A stretch of 64,000 nt of DNA, from assembly GCA_002282015.1 (NCBI GenBank), contig NCIJ01000002.1:310001-374000 (forward strand). The letters are read 5' to 3'. Source of the stretch: Sulfuricurvum sp. 17-40-25. GTDB taxonomy: Bacteria > Campylobacterota > Campylobacteria > Campylobacterales > Sulfurimonadaceae. Below the pieces are notes generated by a model. That model did not search any database and was not told the DNA's origin. It saw only the letters and a list, made by a program, of their open reading frames with translations. Of the stretch, positions 52,449 through 62,344 are shown one piece after another; position 1 is the first letter of the stretch; each line of letters starts with the position of its first letter. Made by a program: the position numbers and the translations under genes.

Positions 52449-53666
52449 ATGACCGTTTTAACCCGTTCACTTATTCTTGCAACCATAATCAGCACTTCAC
52501 TGTGCGCTGCCAAAATTGATGCACGCATACAATCAACCACCTCTAAACTTGATGCAGCCAAGCAAACCTACTCATCCCTAAACAGCAAACTCGAAGCTAC
52601 TGCTCATAAAATACTTCAGCAAAAACAAGCCGTAGGTCTTCAGCAAGAAAAAATAAATACCCTAGTAACCGAACTTAACTCCAAAGAGAGTGTCTATCAA
52701 AGTAATAAGCTAACCCTTAATGGATTAGAAGTTCGACAAAATCAACTCATAAAAACCCAAAATGATATTGAGCAGCGCCTTGTCTTTGCCTTGGCTAGAA
52801 ATACGTCTATTTCCCTGCTCATCAATGATGATCGTGCCAAAGAAGCCAATGCAATCATCACCGAAGAGGCATTAAAGCTCCATCTTAAACAAATAAAACA
52901 AGAGATCAAAGAGCTCAATGTGATCTTTGGTCAAAATGCCGCTAAAATTTCTGCACTTGCCAGTCAGACCACTGTTTTAAAGCAATCCATTGCCATTATC
53001 GATAAACAAAAACAAAACGTATTACTTACAAAAAAGCAAAATGAAAAAGCCATCGCAACACTGGAAAAAGAAAAGCAAGCCTATAAACGCTCTCTTGGTC
53101 GTATTGTAAACCAACAAAAATCACTCCAAAATACTCTTGCAAGCTTAAATATCATTAAACAAGAAGCCCTCAAACCTAAAAAAGCACCTCCACCTCTTGT
53201 AGCACCAAAACCTGGGTCTAAAGCACTTCCAGAAGGGGCGAAAGAAGCTATTTCTTCCTATCAGCCGTCTAAAACAGCGAACTATAGTGGTGATCGTACG
53301 ATTGCTCCACTCGATAGTTATGTTGTCACGAAGCGTTTTGGTCCCTATACTGATCCTGTTTACGGTATCAAGATTTACAATGAATCTGTTTCATTACATC
53401 CAAATGAAGCCGATGCAAAAGTAAAAGCTATCTTTAACGGTAAAGTCATTTTTGCAAAATCCACAGCAATGCTTGATAATGTTGTCATCATTGAACACGA
53501 TAACGGATTACATACGATCTATGCCCATATGGACAAAATTGCCCCTACTATCTCTGTGGGACAGCGATTAAAACAAGGGGCTATTATTGGACGTGTTGCC
53601 CGTGAACTGCTCTTCCAGGTCACCCAACGCAATGCCCATATTGATCCATTAGAAGTCATACGATAA
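52449..53666 (+). CDS. envC: EnvC-like amidase activator with degenerate LytM domain
   Basis: A 405-residue protein: signal peptide (LILATIISTSLCAA), long coiled coil (about residues 25-235), proline-rich linker, and a C-terminal M23/LytM domain (about 290-405). The H-x-x-x-D zinc site is lost (NESVSLHP region), though TIYAHMD keeps part of the H-x-H site, so it probably activates an amidase and does not cut glycan itself. Operon position after ftsEX supports this. Confidence 0.87.
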   Translation: MTVLTRSLILATIISTSLCAAKIDARIQSTTSKLDAAKQTYSSLNSKLEATAHKILQQKQAVGLQQEKINTLVTELNSKESVYQSNKLTLNGLEVRQNQLIKTQNDIEQRLVFALARNTSISLLINDDRAKEANAIITEEALKLHLKQIKQEIKELNVIFGQNAAKISALASQTTVLKQSIAIIDKQKQNVLLTKKQNEKAIATLEKEKQAYKRSLGRIVNQQKSLQNTLASLNIIKQEALKPKKAPPPLVAPKPGSKALPEGAKEAISSYQPSKTANYSGDRTIAPLDSYVVTKRFGPYTDPVYGIKIYNESVSLHPNEADAKVKAIFNGKVIFAKSTAMLDNVVIIEHDNGLHTIYAHMDKIAPTISVGQRLKQGAIIGRVARELLFQVTQRNAHIDPLEVIR

Positions 53667-53725
53667 TCTTTCAAACTTTATTTCAATTTTTTGTCTTATA
53701 ATAAGGCAGATTATGAATTAAAGAG

Positions 53726-56269
53726 ATGGACTATCCAAACATGCGCAGTTTATATAAAACAATTCTTTCAAAGTTTATTTGGGCATCTCTAGTTCCAATA
53801 CTGTTTATCGAAAGCTCTCTTATTGGTACACTTTTTTGGATGAACAATCGACAAACCAATGAAACAAAACTGGCATTGGCAACGATTTCTACTGATTCCT
53901 TTACCGAAATTGCACAGCACACTTCAAAACAGCTTGAACAGCAATTAACTCAAGCACAAACTCAAATTGAGCAGCTTGATTTATTTGCTCAATCCCTATT
54001 CAGTAACCCTCAGCGCTATTCTTACCCACCGTTAACACTGTACTATGATCAAGGCTTTTTTAGAGACGGTGAACCGGGGGGATTAAGTTCTATTTACACC
54101 ACCAACCACGCGGTACTCAACAACAATGATACCAAACCACTTGAGCTTCTCAGTTTGTTAATCCCACATATGCAGCAAATGGTAGATTCCAACAAAGATA
54201 TTTTTCAAGGTGCATGGATCAATCTCTCCAAAGATTACTCTTTATCCTATCCCCCTATCAATCCCGTCGATGAATTAACGCACGATTTGGATGTAACACA
54301 AGAATCTTTTTATTATGCGGTTGACCCAAAGCACAATCCCGCTAAGGAACTCAAGTTTATCCCTCTATACCAAGAAGAATGGGCATCAAGCCTAGGACAA
54401 CTTGGCGCATATGAGTCCCCTTTGTATGCTAATGATACTTTTATCGGCGTACTTGGTGCCAGTGTCTCTATCAACAATGCTGCCAATATCTTTCAACAAA
54501 TGAAATTGCCTTTTAATGCTTATGCAATGCTTGTAGACAAGGAAAACCATCTCCTGCTCTCTTCAGATGAAAATCGTTCATTCAAAGAGACTCACGTCCA
54601 AAGTTTTTATGATATTTATAAACAAGAACTTGCCGGTATCTCGTCAAAATCTTTACAAAGCGTTAATCCAAAAATGTTTGAAACCGAAGGAAAAATTATA
54701 TTTACGCAACCTGTCAGCGGAAGTGTTTTCAAAATCATATTTATCCTTAACAAAGAAGATATCTACGGTCCAGTAGAAGCACTGTCGAATACTGCCAATC
54801 AAATCGGTTATTACATTATTCTCACCCTTACCTTGTTCTACACTGTGTATTTTATAGCCATGATACGACGTGTACGGCACTTGGCACTCAAAATATCCAC
54901 ACCAGTTGGGCAAATACTTTCTCTTTCTTCCCAGCTAGGTCAAGATGAATACCTTAGCCTTCCAAGCAGTGATATTGAAGAACTCGAATTACTCGCCACC
55001 AACCTCAATCACACACATAAAGAGCTTCTACACCTTATCAATTATGATGAAACAACGGCGTTATTTAATCATCATAAATTACTGCGGGATGTTACTCAAT
55101 ACGATACGTCAGCCCTGTTCTTTTTAAAAATCAATAATTTTAATCAATACAATGCTCTGTATGGTCCCGATGTCGGCGATGGTATTTTGACACTTTTAAT
55201 CAATTATCTCCTCGCTTACCCTATTGAAGGCACTTTTTATCGAGAAAATGAGAACACCCTAGCCCTTCGTGTTGACAAACAATCATCCCAACATACAGAG
55301 TCTGCTTTACAATCCCTGCTGACTATCCTTACAAAAGAAAAGTTCCGTTATAACGATTTAGACATCCATTTTGTTATCACAGCAGGACTTACTCTGGGGA
55401 CGCAGGATGATGGTATAGATATGATGGCGCAAGCACACATTGCACTAACCCAAGTTCCTTTTAACGCAGCAGGCACCTACGTCAAATACGATGACATCCA
55501 CGAAATAACCAAAGTGTATCAAGAAAATATGCTCTGGAGTAAAAATGTCAAAGAAGCACTTGAGGAGAATAGAATTATCGCCTATTATCAGCCTATCTAC
55601 GATTATAAGAAACAAAAAATTGAAAAATTCGAAGCTTTAGTTCGACTTGAACTGGAGGATAAAATCATCTCTCCCTTCAAATTTTTAACCGCAGCCAAAT
55701 CAATTGGAAGACTTCATGACATTACCTTGGTGATGCTGGATCATGTTTTCAAGATGGCAGAACTTTATCCCGAAATAGAATTTTCGATCAATACTTCCTT
55801 TGATGATTTTGAAAAAGGAAGATTACTGGAGGTGGTCAAAACCAAACTTCACTCTAATCCCATCGATCCCACAAAAATTATTTTTGAAATCTTAGAAACC
55901 GATACCTACCGTGATGAAAACTCCGTGATGGAAATCATCAAAGAACTCAAAAAACTGGGCTTTAAGATTGCTATTGATGATTTTGGTACCGGTCATTCCA
56001 ACTTCGCCCATTTAACACTCATGGAAGTTGAATACATTAAAATTGACGGAATGTTTATCAAAGATTTAGACACTAACGAGCTTAGTCAAAAGATGGTAGA
56101 GACAATAGTTACTTTTGCACGTCAGATTAAAGCACAAACGATTGGAGAGTTTGTTCATAATAGGGCCGTATTTGATCTCACACAGTCTCTAGGAGTAGAT
56201 TATGCTCAAGGGTACTATAAAAGTGCTCCTGTATCGCAAAATGAGATTGCACAGCTTTTAGAACCTTAG
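53726..56269 (+). CDS. Membrane dCache-GGDEF(degenerate)-EAL cyclic-di-GMP phosphodiesterase
   Basis: An 847-residue protein: membrane segment (about 15-38), periplasmic Cache-type sensor (about 45-345), second membrane segment (about 365-385), GGDEF-like domain with the active motif changed to RENEN (FYRENENTLALRV), and EAL domain (about 605-845) with FEALVRLE, AIDDFGTGHSN and YIKIDGMFIKDL. So it likely senses a small molecule and hydrolyses c-di-GMP. Start could be 53726 or 53741; neither has a good ribosome site. Ends overlapping flgH by 4 nt, convergent. Confidence 0.88.
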   Translation: MDYPNMRSLYKTILSKFIWASLVPILFIESSLIGTLFWMNNRQTNETKLALATISTDSFTEIAQHTSKQLEQQLTQAQTQIEQLDLFAQSLFSNPQRYSYPPLTLYYDQGFFRDGEPGGLSSIYTTNHAVLNNNDTKPLELLSLLIPHMQQMVDSNKDIFQGAWINLSKDYSLSYPPINPVDELTHDLDVTQESFYYAVDPKHNPAKELKFIPLYQEEWASSLGQLGAYESPLYANDTFIGVLGASVSINNAANIFQQMKLPFNAYAMLVDKENHLLLSSDENRSFKETHVQSFYDIYKQELAGISSKSLQSVNPKMFETEGKIIFTQPVSGSVFKIIFILNKEDIYGPVEALSNTANQIGYYIILTLTLFYTVYFIAMIRRVRHLALKISTPVGQILSLSSQLGQDEYLSLPSSDIEELELLATNLNHTHKELLHLINYDETTALFNHHKLLRDVTQYDTSALFFLKINNFNQYNALYGPDVGDGILTLLINYLLAYPIEGTFYRENENTLALRVDKQSSQHTESALQSLLTILTKEKFRYNDLDIHFVITAGLTLGTQDDGIDMMAQAHIALTQVPFNAAGTYVKYDDIHEITKVYQENMLWSKNVKEALEENRIIAYYQPIYDYKKQKIEKFEALVRLELEDKIISPFKFLTAAKSIGRLHDITLVMLDHVFKMAELYPEIEFSINTSFDDFEKGRLLEVVKTKLHSNPIDPTKIIFEILETDTYRDENSVMEIIKELKKLGFKIAIDDFGTGHSNFAHLTLMEVEYIKIDGMFIKDLDTNELSQKMVETIVTFARQIKAQTIGEFVHNRAVFDLTQSLGVDYAQGYYKSAPVSQNEIAQLLEP

Positions 56270-56979
56270 AAAGGCCAAACGGCCTGAACCATCTTGCTTG
56301 CCCATCCTTGATTCACAGAACGGTCGATGTCTCCTTCATTAGCATACATGATTTTTGCATCGGAAATCTTGGCAGAACTTATTTGATTGTTTTGATCAAT
56401 ATCGTATGGGCGTATAACACCGCTTAACTGCATGATTTGCTTTTGATCATCCACCATGATCTCTCTGCGTCCCACAATGAAATAGTTTCCATTGACCATT
56501 ACTTTGACAATACGTGCGGATACCGTAGTCGTAAAGGTTGCATTTTTAGTTGCTAAACCTGAACCTGCATAATCCGATGTCGAACCACCACTAAAACCTA
56601 TATTGGCAACACCATTTAGCTTCGCTGTAGCTGAATTCAGTGCTGAATTGGTTCCAGCATTTGTAAATACACCCCCATTAAGACCTATTGTGTCTGCTTC
56701 GGTAAGTGTTTTTACACCTTGATTCGAACTTCTAGCGCTTTCAGAAATCACAACCGTCACAATATCATTCACATGCATCGCTTTATGGTCTGAAAACAAA
56801 GGGCTGTCACCCTGTCCAAACAAGCTGCCACGTGCCGCGAAACTGCTCTCTTCTTCACGTGCAGGCATCTCTTCCACATACTTAGGCGGTGTAAAAGTTA
56901 TCTCAGGTTCCGTGAGTCTAGCCATACATCCACTGATGAGCAACGATACGGCAACGAGAGAGAGGTAAGTTTTAGTCAC
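56266..56979 (-). CDS. flgH: Flagellar L-ring protein FlgH
   Basis: A 237-residue lipoprotein with lipobox LISGC (Cys18) that forms the outer-membrane ring around the flagellar rod. Conserved SLFGQGDSPLFSDHKAMHVND and VVISESARSSNQG segments, and VNGNYFIVGRREIMVD. The P-ring gene is not beside it. Convergent with the EAL gene. Confidence 0.93.
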   Translation of the reverse strand: MTKTYLSLVAVSLLISGCMARLTEPEITFTPPKYVEEMPAREEESSFAARGSLFGQGDSPLFSDHKAMHVNDIVTVVISESARSSNQGVKTLTEADTIGLNGGVFTNAGTNSALNSATAKLNGVANIGFSGGSTSDYAGSGLATKNATFTTTVSARIVKVMVNGNYFIVGRREIMVDDQKQIMQLSGVIRPYDIDQNNQISSAKISDAKIMYANEGDIDRSVNQGWASKMVQAVWPF

Positions 56980-57010
56980 GATATTGATCCATTCAAGAAG
57001 GTTATTTAGC

Positions 57011-57016
57011 TATAAT
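57011..57016 (+). promoter_or_regulatory. -10 element of yqeY
   Basis: TATAAT lies 28 nt before the yqeY start, followed by an AAGGA ribosome site. No matching -35 hexamer at normal spacing. Confidence 0.4.
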
Positions 57017-57043
57017 AAGCAAAAATAGTTCCAAGGAATCCTA

Positions 57044-57487
57044 ATGAGTTTAAAAGAGCAAATCAATAATGACATTAAAACCGCTATGAAAGAAAAAGAA
57101 GTCGTCAAACGTGATGCCTTACGTCTTCTATCCAGTGCTATGAAACAAATCGAAGTAGACGAACGCAAAGAACTAAGTGATGAGGACATCATCAAAATCA
57201 TCCAAAAACAGGTCAAACAACGTAACGATTCAATGACACAGTACAAAGAAGCAGGACGTGATGATTTATACGATGTAGAAGCTGCAGAAGCTGCTATCTT
57301 CGAGACCTATCTTCCTCAACAACTTAACGATGAAGAACTCGAAACCGCACTACGTTCTATTATCGCTGAAATAGGCGCTACGTCTATTAAAGATATTGGA
57401 AGAATCATGGGAGCATCCTCCAAAAGTATTGGTGCTCTTGCTGATGGGAAACGGATCAACGAATGTGCCAAGAAGCTCTTGAGCTAA
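57044..57487 (+). CDS. yqeY: GatB/YqeY domain protein
   Basis: A 147-residue YqeY family protein (start MSLKEQINND; AAIFETYLPQQLNDEEL; IGRIMGASSKSIG). Family members resemble the tail domain of GatB and bind tRNA-like ligands; the role is not settled. Monocistronic. A weak stem (AGAAG/CTTCT) just past the stop may end both this and the convergent gene. Confidence 0.9.
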   Translation: MSLKEQINNDIKTAMKEKEVVKRDALRLLSSAMKQIEVDERKELSDEDIIKIIQKQVKQRNDSMTQYKEAGRDDLYDVEAAEAAIFETYLPQQLNDEELETALRSIIAEIGATSIKDIGRIMGASSKSIGALADGKRINECAKKLLS

Positions 57488-57495
57488 GAAGCTAG

Positions 57496-58455
57496 CTACT
57501 TCTCAGTATCGATTTGACAACATAAGTCTACCGATGCGATTCTAAACACAATAGAATTTTGGAAGATGAGAGGATGAGCGTACTGACACGTCACAATCCC
57601 CTCGCAAGGTGAGATCAATTTTTCAAGTCTCTCACCGCTCAGGGCATCTATGATTTTACCTAGAACCTTTCCCTTTTGAATATGAGTTCCACACTGCACT
57701 TTAGAAATAAGGATACCTGCACGCGATGCTTTGACTAAAGTGATCCGATTTGGATCGACTAGATTGCTCTTTCTTCCTTCAAAAACAGGAATGTCGAGCA
57801 TTTTACGTTTGGAAAGAAATCGTATAATTGCCGTATGCACTTCATTACTGGTACCTTGATCTATTGCTCCATTTTTTCCGAAAACAATGGAAAATGCTTT
57901 CGTTTCCCACAGTTGCCAGTTATATTGAAGCATCGCTGTTTCAATGGGATCATGCGGACGGTAATGGATAAAACCCAATCCTAGATCTTTGGTACATTCC
58001 AAATCCTCGTAACCGCTTTGCATCAGCTTTACATACGGAAGACACATGCTCTGATCACGACGACCTTCTAAGATAATCCCGTAATCATATCCTTTGAGCT
58101 CCTCAAAAAGCCGTGATGCAATGCGTTGTGTCGTTTCACCTTGCGCATATCCTGGAAACATCATATTGAGATCCGTTTTGTCCAATGGCCAATTTTTTTC
58201 ACCCATATTAAGCGCATACGCATTAATCGCAGGAATCACGAGAATCTTCCCGATAATTAGCCCTTCTTCTTCTTTGGTACGTAAATATTCCACCAAACCT
58301 GATGCTACATAAAGCTGATTGATATGATCCCCACTCATGGCACCAACGATAGCGACCGAAGGCCCTGTTGTAGTTTCATCACCAAATAAAAAACCCTCAA
58401 TTCGTAACGGTGCTCTATTAGGAGACTCAAGTGTTACTATGTCAAATCGTTTCAT
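57496..58455 (-). CDS. AspA/AstE-family deacylase, second paralogue
   Basis: A 319-residue M14-like succinylglutamate desuccinylase/aspartoacylase family protein. Segments GAMSGDHINQLY, PAINAYAL, DLNMMFPG and ILEGRRD correspond to the zinc site; note ILEGRR in place of the usual DxH block in its paralogue, and GDH in place of H-G-D-E. So zinc ligands may be altered and it may be inactive or bind differently. Ends in a biotinyl-lipoyl-like fold. Overlaps the upstream paralogue by 4 nt. Confidence 0.8.
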   Translation of the reverse strand: MKRFDIVTLESPNRAPLRIEGFLFGDETTTGPSVAIVGAMSGDHINQLYVASGLVEYLRTKEEEGLIIGKILVIPAINAYALNMGEKNWPLDKTDLNMMFPGYAQGETTQRIASRLFEELKGYDYGIILEGRRDQSMCLPYVKLMQSGYEDLECTKDLGLGFIHYRPHDPIETAMLQYNWQLWETKAFSIVFGKNGAIDQGTSNEVHTAIIRFLSKRKMLDIPVFEGRKSNLVDPNRITLVKASRAGILISKVQCGTHIQKGKVLGKIIDALSGERLEKLISPCEGIVTCQYAHPLIFQNSIVFRIASVDLCCQIDTEK

Positions 58456-59390
58456 TGTTTTTCTCCAAAAATACGTCCAAGCAATGAACCCTCATACACA
58501 ATCGGATAGGCTCTGATGGTAAAAAGTATTCCAGCAATTGGAGCAATCACTTCATCCAATACTTCACCACTTAATGCACTCACGATATGACCAACAACCG
58601 AACCTTTTTCAATAACCTGACAATGCTCAATTACAGGAACAAATAATCCAGGACACGCAGCATTTAGATACGCTACTTCACCTACATGCGATTGGATTGG
58701 AAAACGCACCTTTAACGGTTCGATATCCAATATTCCCTCATGTGCCATCAAATTAAGCAGTCCATCCAATAATTGGTGACCATACGCCATACCTAAACGC
58801 ATCCCCACACCCATTTCTACAACCAATGTTTTCGTACCAATCGTATTCATCGCATGAGCAAACGTTGATTCCAAAACCGTCACGGCATCATGTACCCAGA
58901 CAAAATCAATGTTTAGTAAGTTCGCTAAAGGAACTAGGACATCTTCTTGAGATTTTGCAATACGTACCTGAGGAATCTCTCGTAAAAAGATATTACTGGA
59001 GTGTATGTCGATTGCAAAATCACTCCCTTGCATTGCATTCACAACTCCATCGGCAATCTGTGCCGGTAGAAAGTCATTTTTACTGCCAGGAAAGGTACGA
59101 TTGAGATCAACATTGTAAAAAGGGACGGAACGGGTAATACTGTCGATTCCTAGACTGTTAATTGCAGGGTAAATATCAATGGTTCCCTTGATCGCTTCAC
59201 GATGCTCTCGCAACCATTGTCCTAATAAAAAACAAACGTACTGGCCTTCTAACTCATCTCCATGGATACCGCTGACTACCGAGATCCGTTTTGTCGGCTT
59301 CTCTTTTATAGGTGTATAACGACATCGCTGAATCCGGAAACTTTCTCCTACTGGCAATTCAATCGTTAATACTTCTTCTATCATTCCCAT
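58452..59390 (-). CDS. AspA/AstE-family zinc deacylase, first paralogue
   Basis: A 312-residue M14-like deacylase with SGIHGDELEGQ (His and Glu zinc ligands), PAINSLGID, DLNRTFPG and FAIDIHSSNI (second His). The acidic loop VVEMGVG may carry the catalytic Glu. Family members remove acyl groups from amino acids or gamma-linked peptides. The ATG at 59390 has AAGGA 5 nt upstream. Lies between the alpha-E gene and its degenerate paralogue, so it probably works on a product of the ATP-grasp protein. Confidence 0.85.
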   Translation of the reverse strand: MGMIEEVLTIELPVGESFRIQRCRYTPIKEKPTKRISVVSGIHGDELEGQYVCFLLGQWLREHREAIKGTIDIYPAINSLGIDSITRSVPFYNVDLNRTFPGSKNDFLPAQIADGVVNAMQGSDFAIDIHSSNIFLREIPQVRIAKSQEDVLVPLANLLNIDFVWVHDAVTVLESTFAHAMNTIGTKTLVVEMGVGMRLGMAYGHQLLDGLLNLMAHEGILDIEPLKVRFPIQSHVGEVAYLNAACPGLFVPVIEHCQVIEKGSVVGHIVSALSGEVLDEVIAPIAGILFTIRAYPIVYEGSLLGRIFGEKQ

Positions 59391-59392
59391 TA

Positions 59393-60097
59393 TTATCCTT
59401 GTGTTTGCGACTCTTTTTCAACAGTATCAAATATACATGCTTTTTCTTCAATCACTTTATTGATTATACCGTTTACAAGAGCCAAAGCTTTGGTGAGATC
59501 TGACGTAAAAATTTTATTGAATTGATAGTCAGGGTTGAGTCGTTTTGCCAATGTATTCATAGCATCCAATTCAGCATTAACATAATCAAATCCACCATAC
59601 AGTCTCAAAATGAGGTCAAATCGTTCAACGTATTGCCCTAAGCGCACAAAATTATAGGCTTTTGTACGTCCTAGTTCTGAGGAAAAAATACCCAAAATAA
59701 AAGAAAGATCATCGATGAAGTCTTCTACCATAGCAGGAGTAACTTCTTTTCCTCGTGCACTTACAATACAATTATGAATCAAATTGAGCCGTGCAAATCC
59801 CCGCTCCTCCAAAAGATTACGTGCTTCGATTGCATTTTCTCTCGCCATCATTATGATAGAGGCAATAGAACTGCTATGATTACCATAAACACCCTGATAT
59901 ATAAAATCGTAGGCATTACCATAATCAATCTCTATGTCTAATTTCGCGTAATGATATCGACCATAGTCGATATCTCGATCAATGACATTATCATATCCGA
60001 GTAACAGTTCTTTGAGCATGGTCTGAGCACGCTGTACATAACGTCCTTTCCAATAAAGCCGCTGTGCCATATTAATCGTAATTGCTGTATCTATCAT
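59393..60097 (-). CDS. Alpha-E domain protein
   Basis: About 234 residues, all-helical, with NMAQRLYWKGRYVQRAQTML at the N-terminus and VRLGQYVERFDLILR later. These are the R/E-rich helices of the alpha-E family, which travels with circularly permuted ATP-grasp proteins. Function unknown, perhaps a partner subunit. The ATG at 60097 overlaps the preceding stop by 4 nt (ATGA), preferred over the ATG at 60112. Confidence 0.85.
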   Translation of the reverse strand: MIDTAITINMAQRLYWKGRYVQRAQTMLKELLLGYDNVIDRDIDYGRYHYAKLDIEIDYGNAYDFIYQGVYGNHSSSIASIIMMARENAIEARNLLEERGFARLNLIHNCIVSARGKEVTPAMVEDFIDDLSFILGIFSSELGRTKAYNFVRLGQYVERFDLILRLYGGFDYVNAELDAMNTLAKRLNPDYQFNKIFTSDLTKALALVNGIINKVIEEKACIFDTVEKESQTQG

Positions 60098-61458
60098 AGT
60101 TCCACCACCCACGTATCTTTAAAGCCTCCGCCTTGAGAAGAGTTCACCAAATAATTACCCTCTTCCATCGCATATCGGGTCAATCCGCCCATACTTACCG
60201 TAATTTCCTCACCATAGATCACATAGGCACGTAAATCTGCTTTTCGAGGCTCTATACCGCCATTTAACATGCAAGGCAGATCGTAAAACTCAATGACTTC
60301 TTGTGCAATAAAACGACGTGGATTTTCAATTATTTTTGCAATAATCTCTTCACGCTGCTGCGGTGTTAAACGATTACCAAACAAGACACCGTATCCTCCT
60401 GCTTCCGCAACGTCTTTGATTACAAGCTTATCAATGTTAGCCAGTACATACTCACGATCTTTTTCATAATACGGTAAATACGTCGGTGCATTGGAAAGAA
60501 TTGGCTCTTCTTTGAGATAATACCGGATCATTTCAGGAACAAAATAATAGATACCTTTATCATCTGCAACCCCATTTCCTATACCGTTCATAACTGCAAC
60601 ATTACCAGCACGATACGCACTCATCAAATGAGGAACCCCTATGAGGCTCTCTGCATCAAACTCTTGCGGATCAAGGAAGTCATCATCCAATCGTCGATAA
60701 ATAGCTCCAACACGCAAGCGTTCACCATTATAGCTTCTCAAATAAACGACTTTGTCCTCGATAATTAGATCATCACCGTTTACCAATGTCGCTCCGGTGA
60801 CTTTAGCCAAATAGCTGTGCTCATAAAATGCCGAGTTATACCGTCCAGGAGTCAAGATAACATTGAGCCCGCCAGTATTGACATGATCCATTGCATCTTT
60901 GAGCTCGGTACCGTATTGGCGGATTTTAGAGATCTTCATCTGCTCAAAAAATTCCGGATAGGTATGACGAAACGCACGACGGATGGTGAGAGGATAACTC
61001 ACCCCGCTTGGGACACGAAGATTATCTTCCAAGATTACCCACTCGCCGCTTACGGTATCTTTTACCAAATCAATACCGCTAATATGCGTTCTAATCCCTT
61101 TTGGAGGAATAACCCCTTGAAAACTAGGTAAATATCCTGTAGCTGAATCTATGTATTCTTTTGGAACGATGCCATCGGCTACAATCTTTTGATCGGTATA
61201 AATATCATTTAAAAAGGCATTAAGCGCACGAACGCGCTGAATAATACCCGCTTCTAAATGATCAAATTCTTTTTTTGGAATTATACGAGGAATCATATCA
61301 AACGGAAAAGAGCGTTCGATAAAATTTCCCTCTTTAAAGAGGTTAAAATTTACGGCATTTGTTTCCAAAAAGTCTTTAAATTCTGAGACTTTACTTTGGT
61401 CAACGCCATCAAAAATATCGTAAAATTTTTGTAATTCAGGTGTAATAGGCTCTGTCAT
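60094..61458 (-). CDS. Circularly permuted ATP-grasp protein, type 2
   Basis: A 454-residue protein with the ATP-grasp type 2 blocks VILEDNLRVPSGVSYPL, VILTPGRYNSAFYEH, GAIYRRLDDDFLDP, NGIGNGVADDKGIYYFVPEM, VIKDVAEAGGYGVL and LRAYVIYGEEI. Predicted peptide-bond-forming ligase, proposed in comparative work to act with alpha-E and peptidase proteins on an unknown peptide. First gene of a four-gene operon with the two deacylases. Confidence 0.88.
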   Translation of the reverse strand: MTEPITPELQKFYDIFDGVDQSKVSEFKDFLETNAVNFNLFKEGNFIERSFPFDMIPRIIPKKEFDHLEAGIIQRVRALNAFLNDIYTDQKIVADGIVPKEYIDSATGYLPSFQGVIPPKGIRTHISGIDLVKDTVSGEWVILEDNLRVPSGVSYPLTIRRAFRHTYPEFFEQMKISKIRQYGTELKDAMDHVNTGGLNVILTPGRYNSAFYEHSYLAKVTGATLVNGDDLIIEDKVVYLRSYNGERLRVGAIYRRLDDDFLDPQEFDAESLIGVPHLMSAYRAGNVAVMNGIGNGVADDKGIYYFVPEMIRYYLKEEPILSNAPTYLPYYEKDREYVLANIDKLVIKDVAEAGGYGVLFGNRLTPQQREEIIAKIIENPRRFIAQEVIEFYDLPCMLNGGIEPRKADLRAYVIYGEEITVSMGGLTRYAMEEGNYLVNSSQGGGFKDTWVVEL

Positions 61459-61558
61459 ACTTTCCCTTCACAAATAAAATGTTATCTATCCATGGTATCG
61501 TAAATGACTGCTGTGTCTTGCTTAAAAAGTAAGCAAGTCCTTATATTTTATAGTTTAC

Positions 61559-62344
61559 TTACCCTTTTTTAAGTTTTTGCAGTGCTTCTTCGACATTGTC
61601 CTGACGCATAAGTGATTCTCCCACTAAAAAGGCATCTACTCCTGCCTTATTCAAATCTCCCAGTTGACCGTGCTCATAAATGCCGCTTTCAGCCACAATG
61701 ATTTTTCCATTAGGAATAAGAGGGATGAGATCGTAACTGAGATTCATATTCATCTCAAATGTCTGAAGATTACGATGATTAATCCCAATGATATCAGCAC
61801 CTGCATAGATCGCTTTGGTCAACTCCGTTTTATCGTGAATTTCTACCAATGCTTCCATCCCAAGATGACGCGTGTAGTTTAATAGTTCTTTGAGCTCGCC
61901 CTTGGAGAGTGCTGCCGCGATAAGGAGGACAAAATCAGCCCCATATACCAATGCTTCGAGAAGTTGATATTTGGTAACAATGAAGTCTTTACGCAATAAC
62001 GGGATACCGACATAACGACGAATCTCAGCGAGATAATCAAGGTTTCCTTGAAAGAAATGGGGCTCTGTCAAAATCGAAATAGCGTTTGCACCCCCACGCT
62101 CATACCCTTGTGCAATGGCTACAGGATCAAAGTCTTCACGAATCACCCCTCTCGAAGGGCTCGCCTTTTTAACCTCAGCGATAATGCGAAACGGTTCATC
62201 CTCTGTGGAGGTTAAAAATGAATACACATCACGTGGCGCTCTGGAGTTAAATGCCAACGATCGACCCAGCCAATCCATACTGAACTTGGCTTCTCGCTCT
62301 TTGACATCTTCTCTCGTTTTTACCAATATGTCGTCTAAAATCAT
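61559..62344 (-). CDS. trpC: Indole-3-glycerol phosphate synthase
   Basis: A 261-residue TIM-barrel enzyme of tryptophan synthesis. Blocks: [44 protein letters not shown] and VAESGI. Its ATG overlaps the stop of the preceding TPR gene by 4 nt, so it is made from that operon and not with other trp genes. Confidence 0.95.
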   Translation of the reverse strand: MILDDILVKTREDVKEREAKFSMDWLGRSLAFNSRAPRDVYSFLTSTEDEPFRIIAEVKKASPSRGVIREDFDPVAIAQGYERGGANAISILTEPHFFQGNLDYLAEIRRYVGIPLLRKDFIVTKYQLLEALVYGADFVLLIAAALSKGELKELLNYTRHLGMEALVEIHDKTELTKAIYAGADIIGINHRNLQTFEMNMNLSYDLIPLIPNGKIIVAESGIYEHGQLGDLNKAGVDAFLVGESLMRQDNVEEALQKLKKG

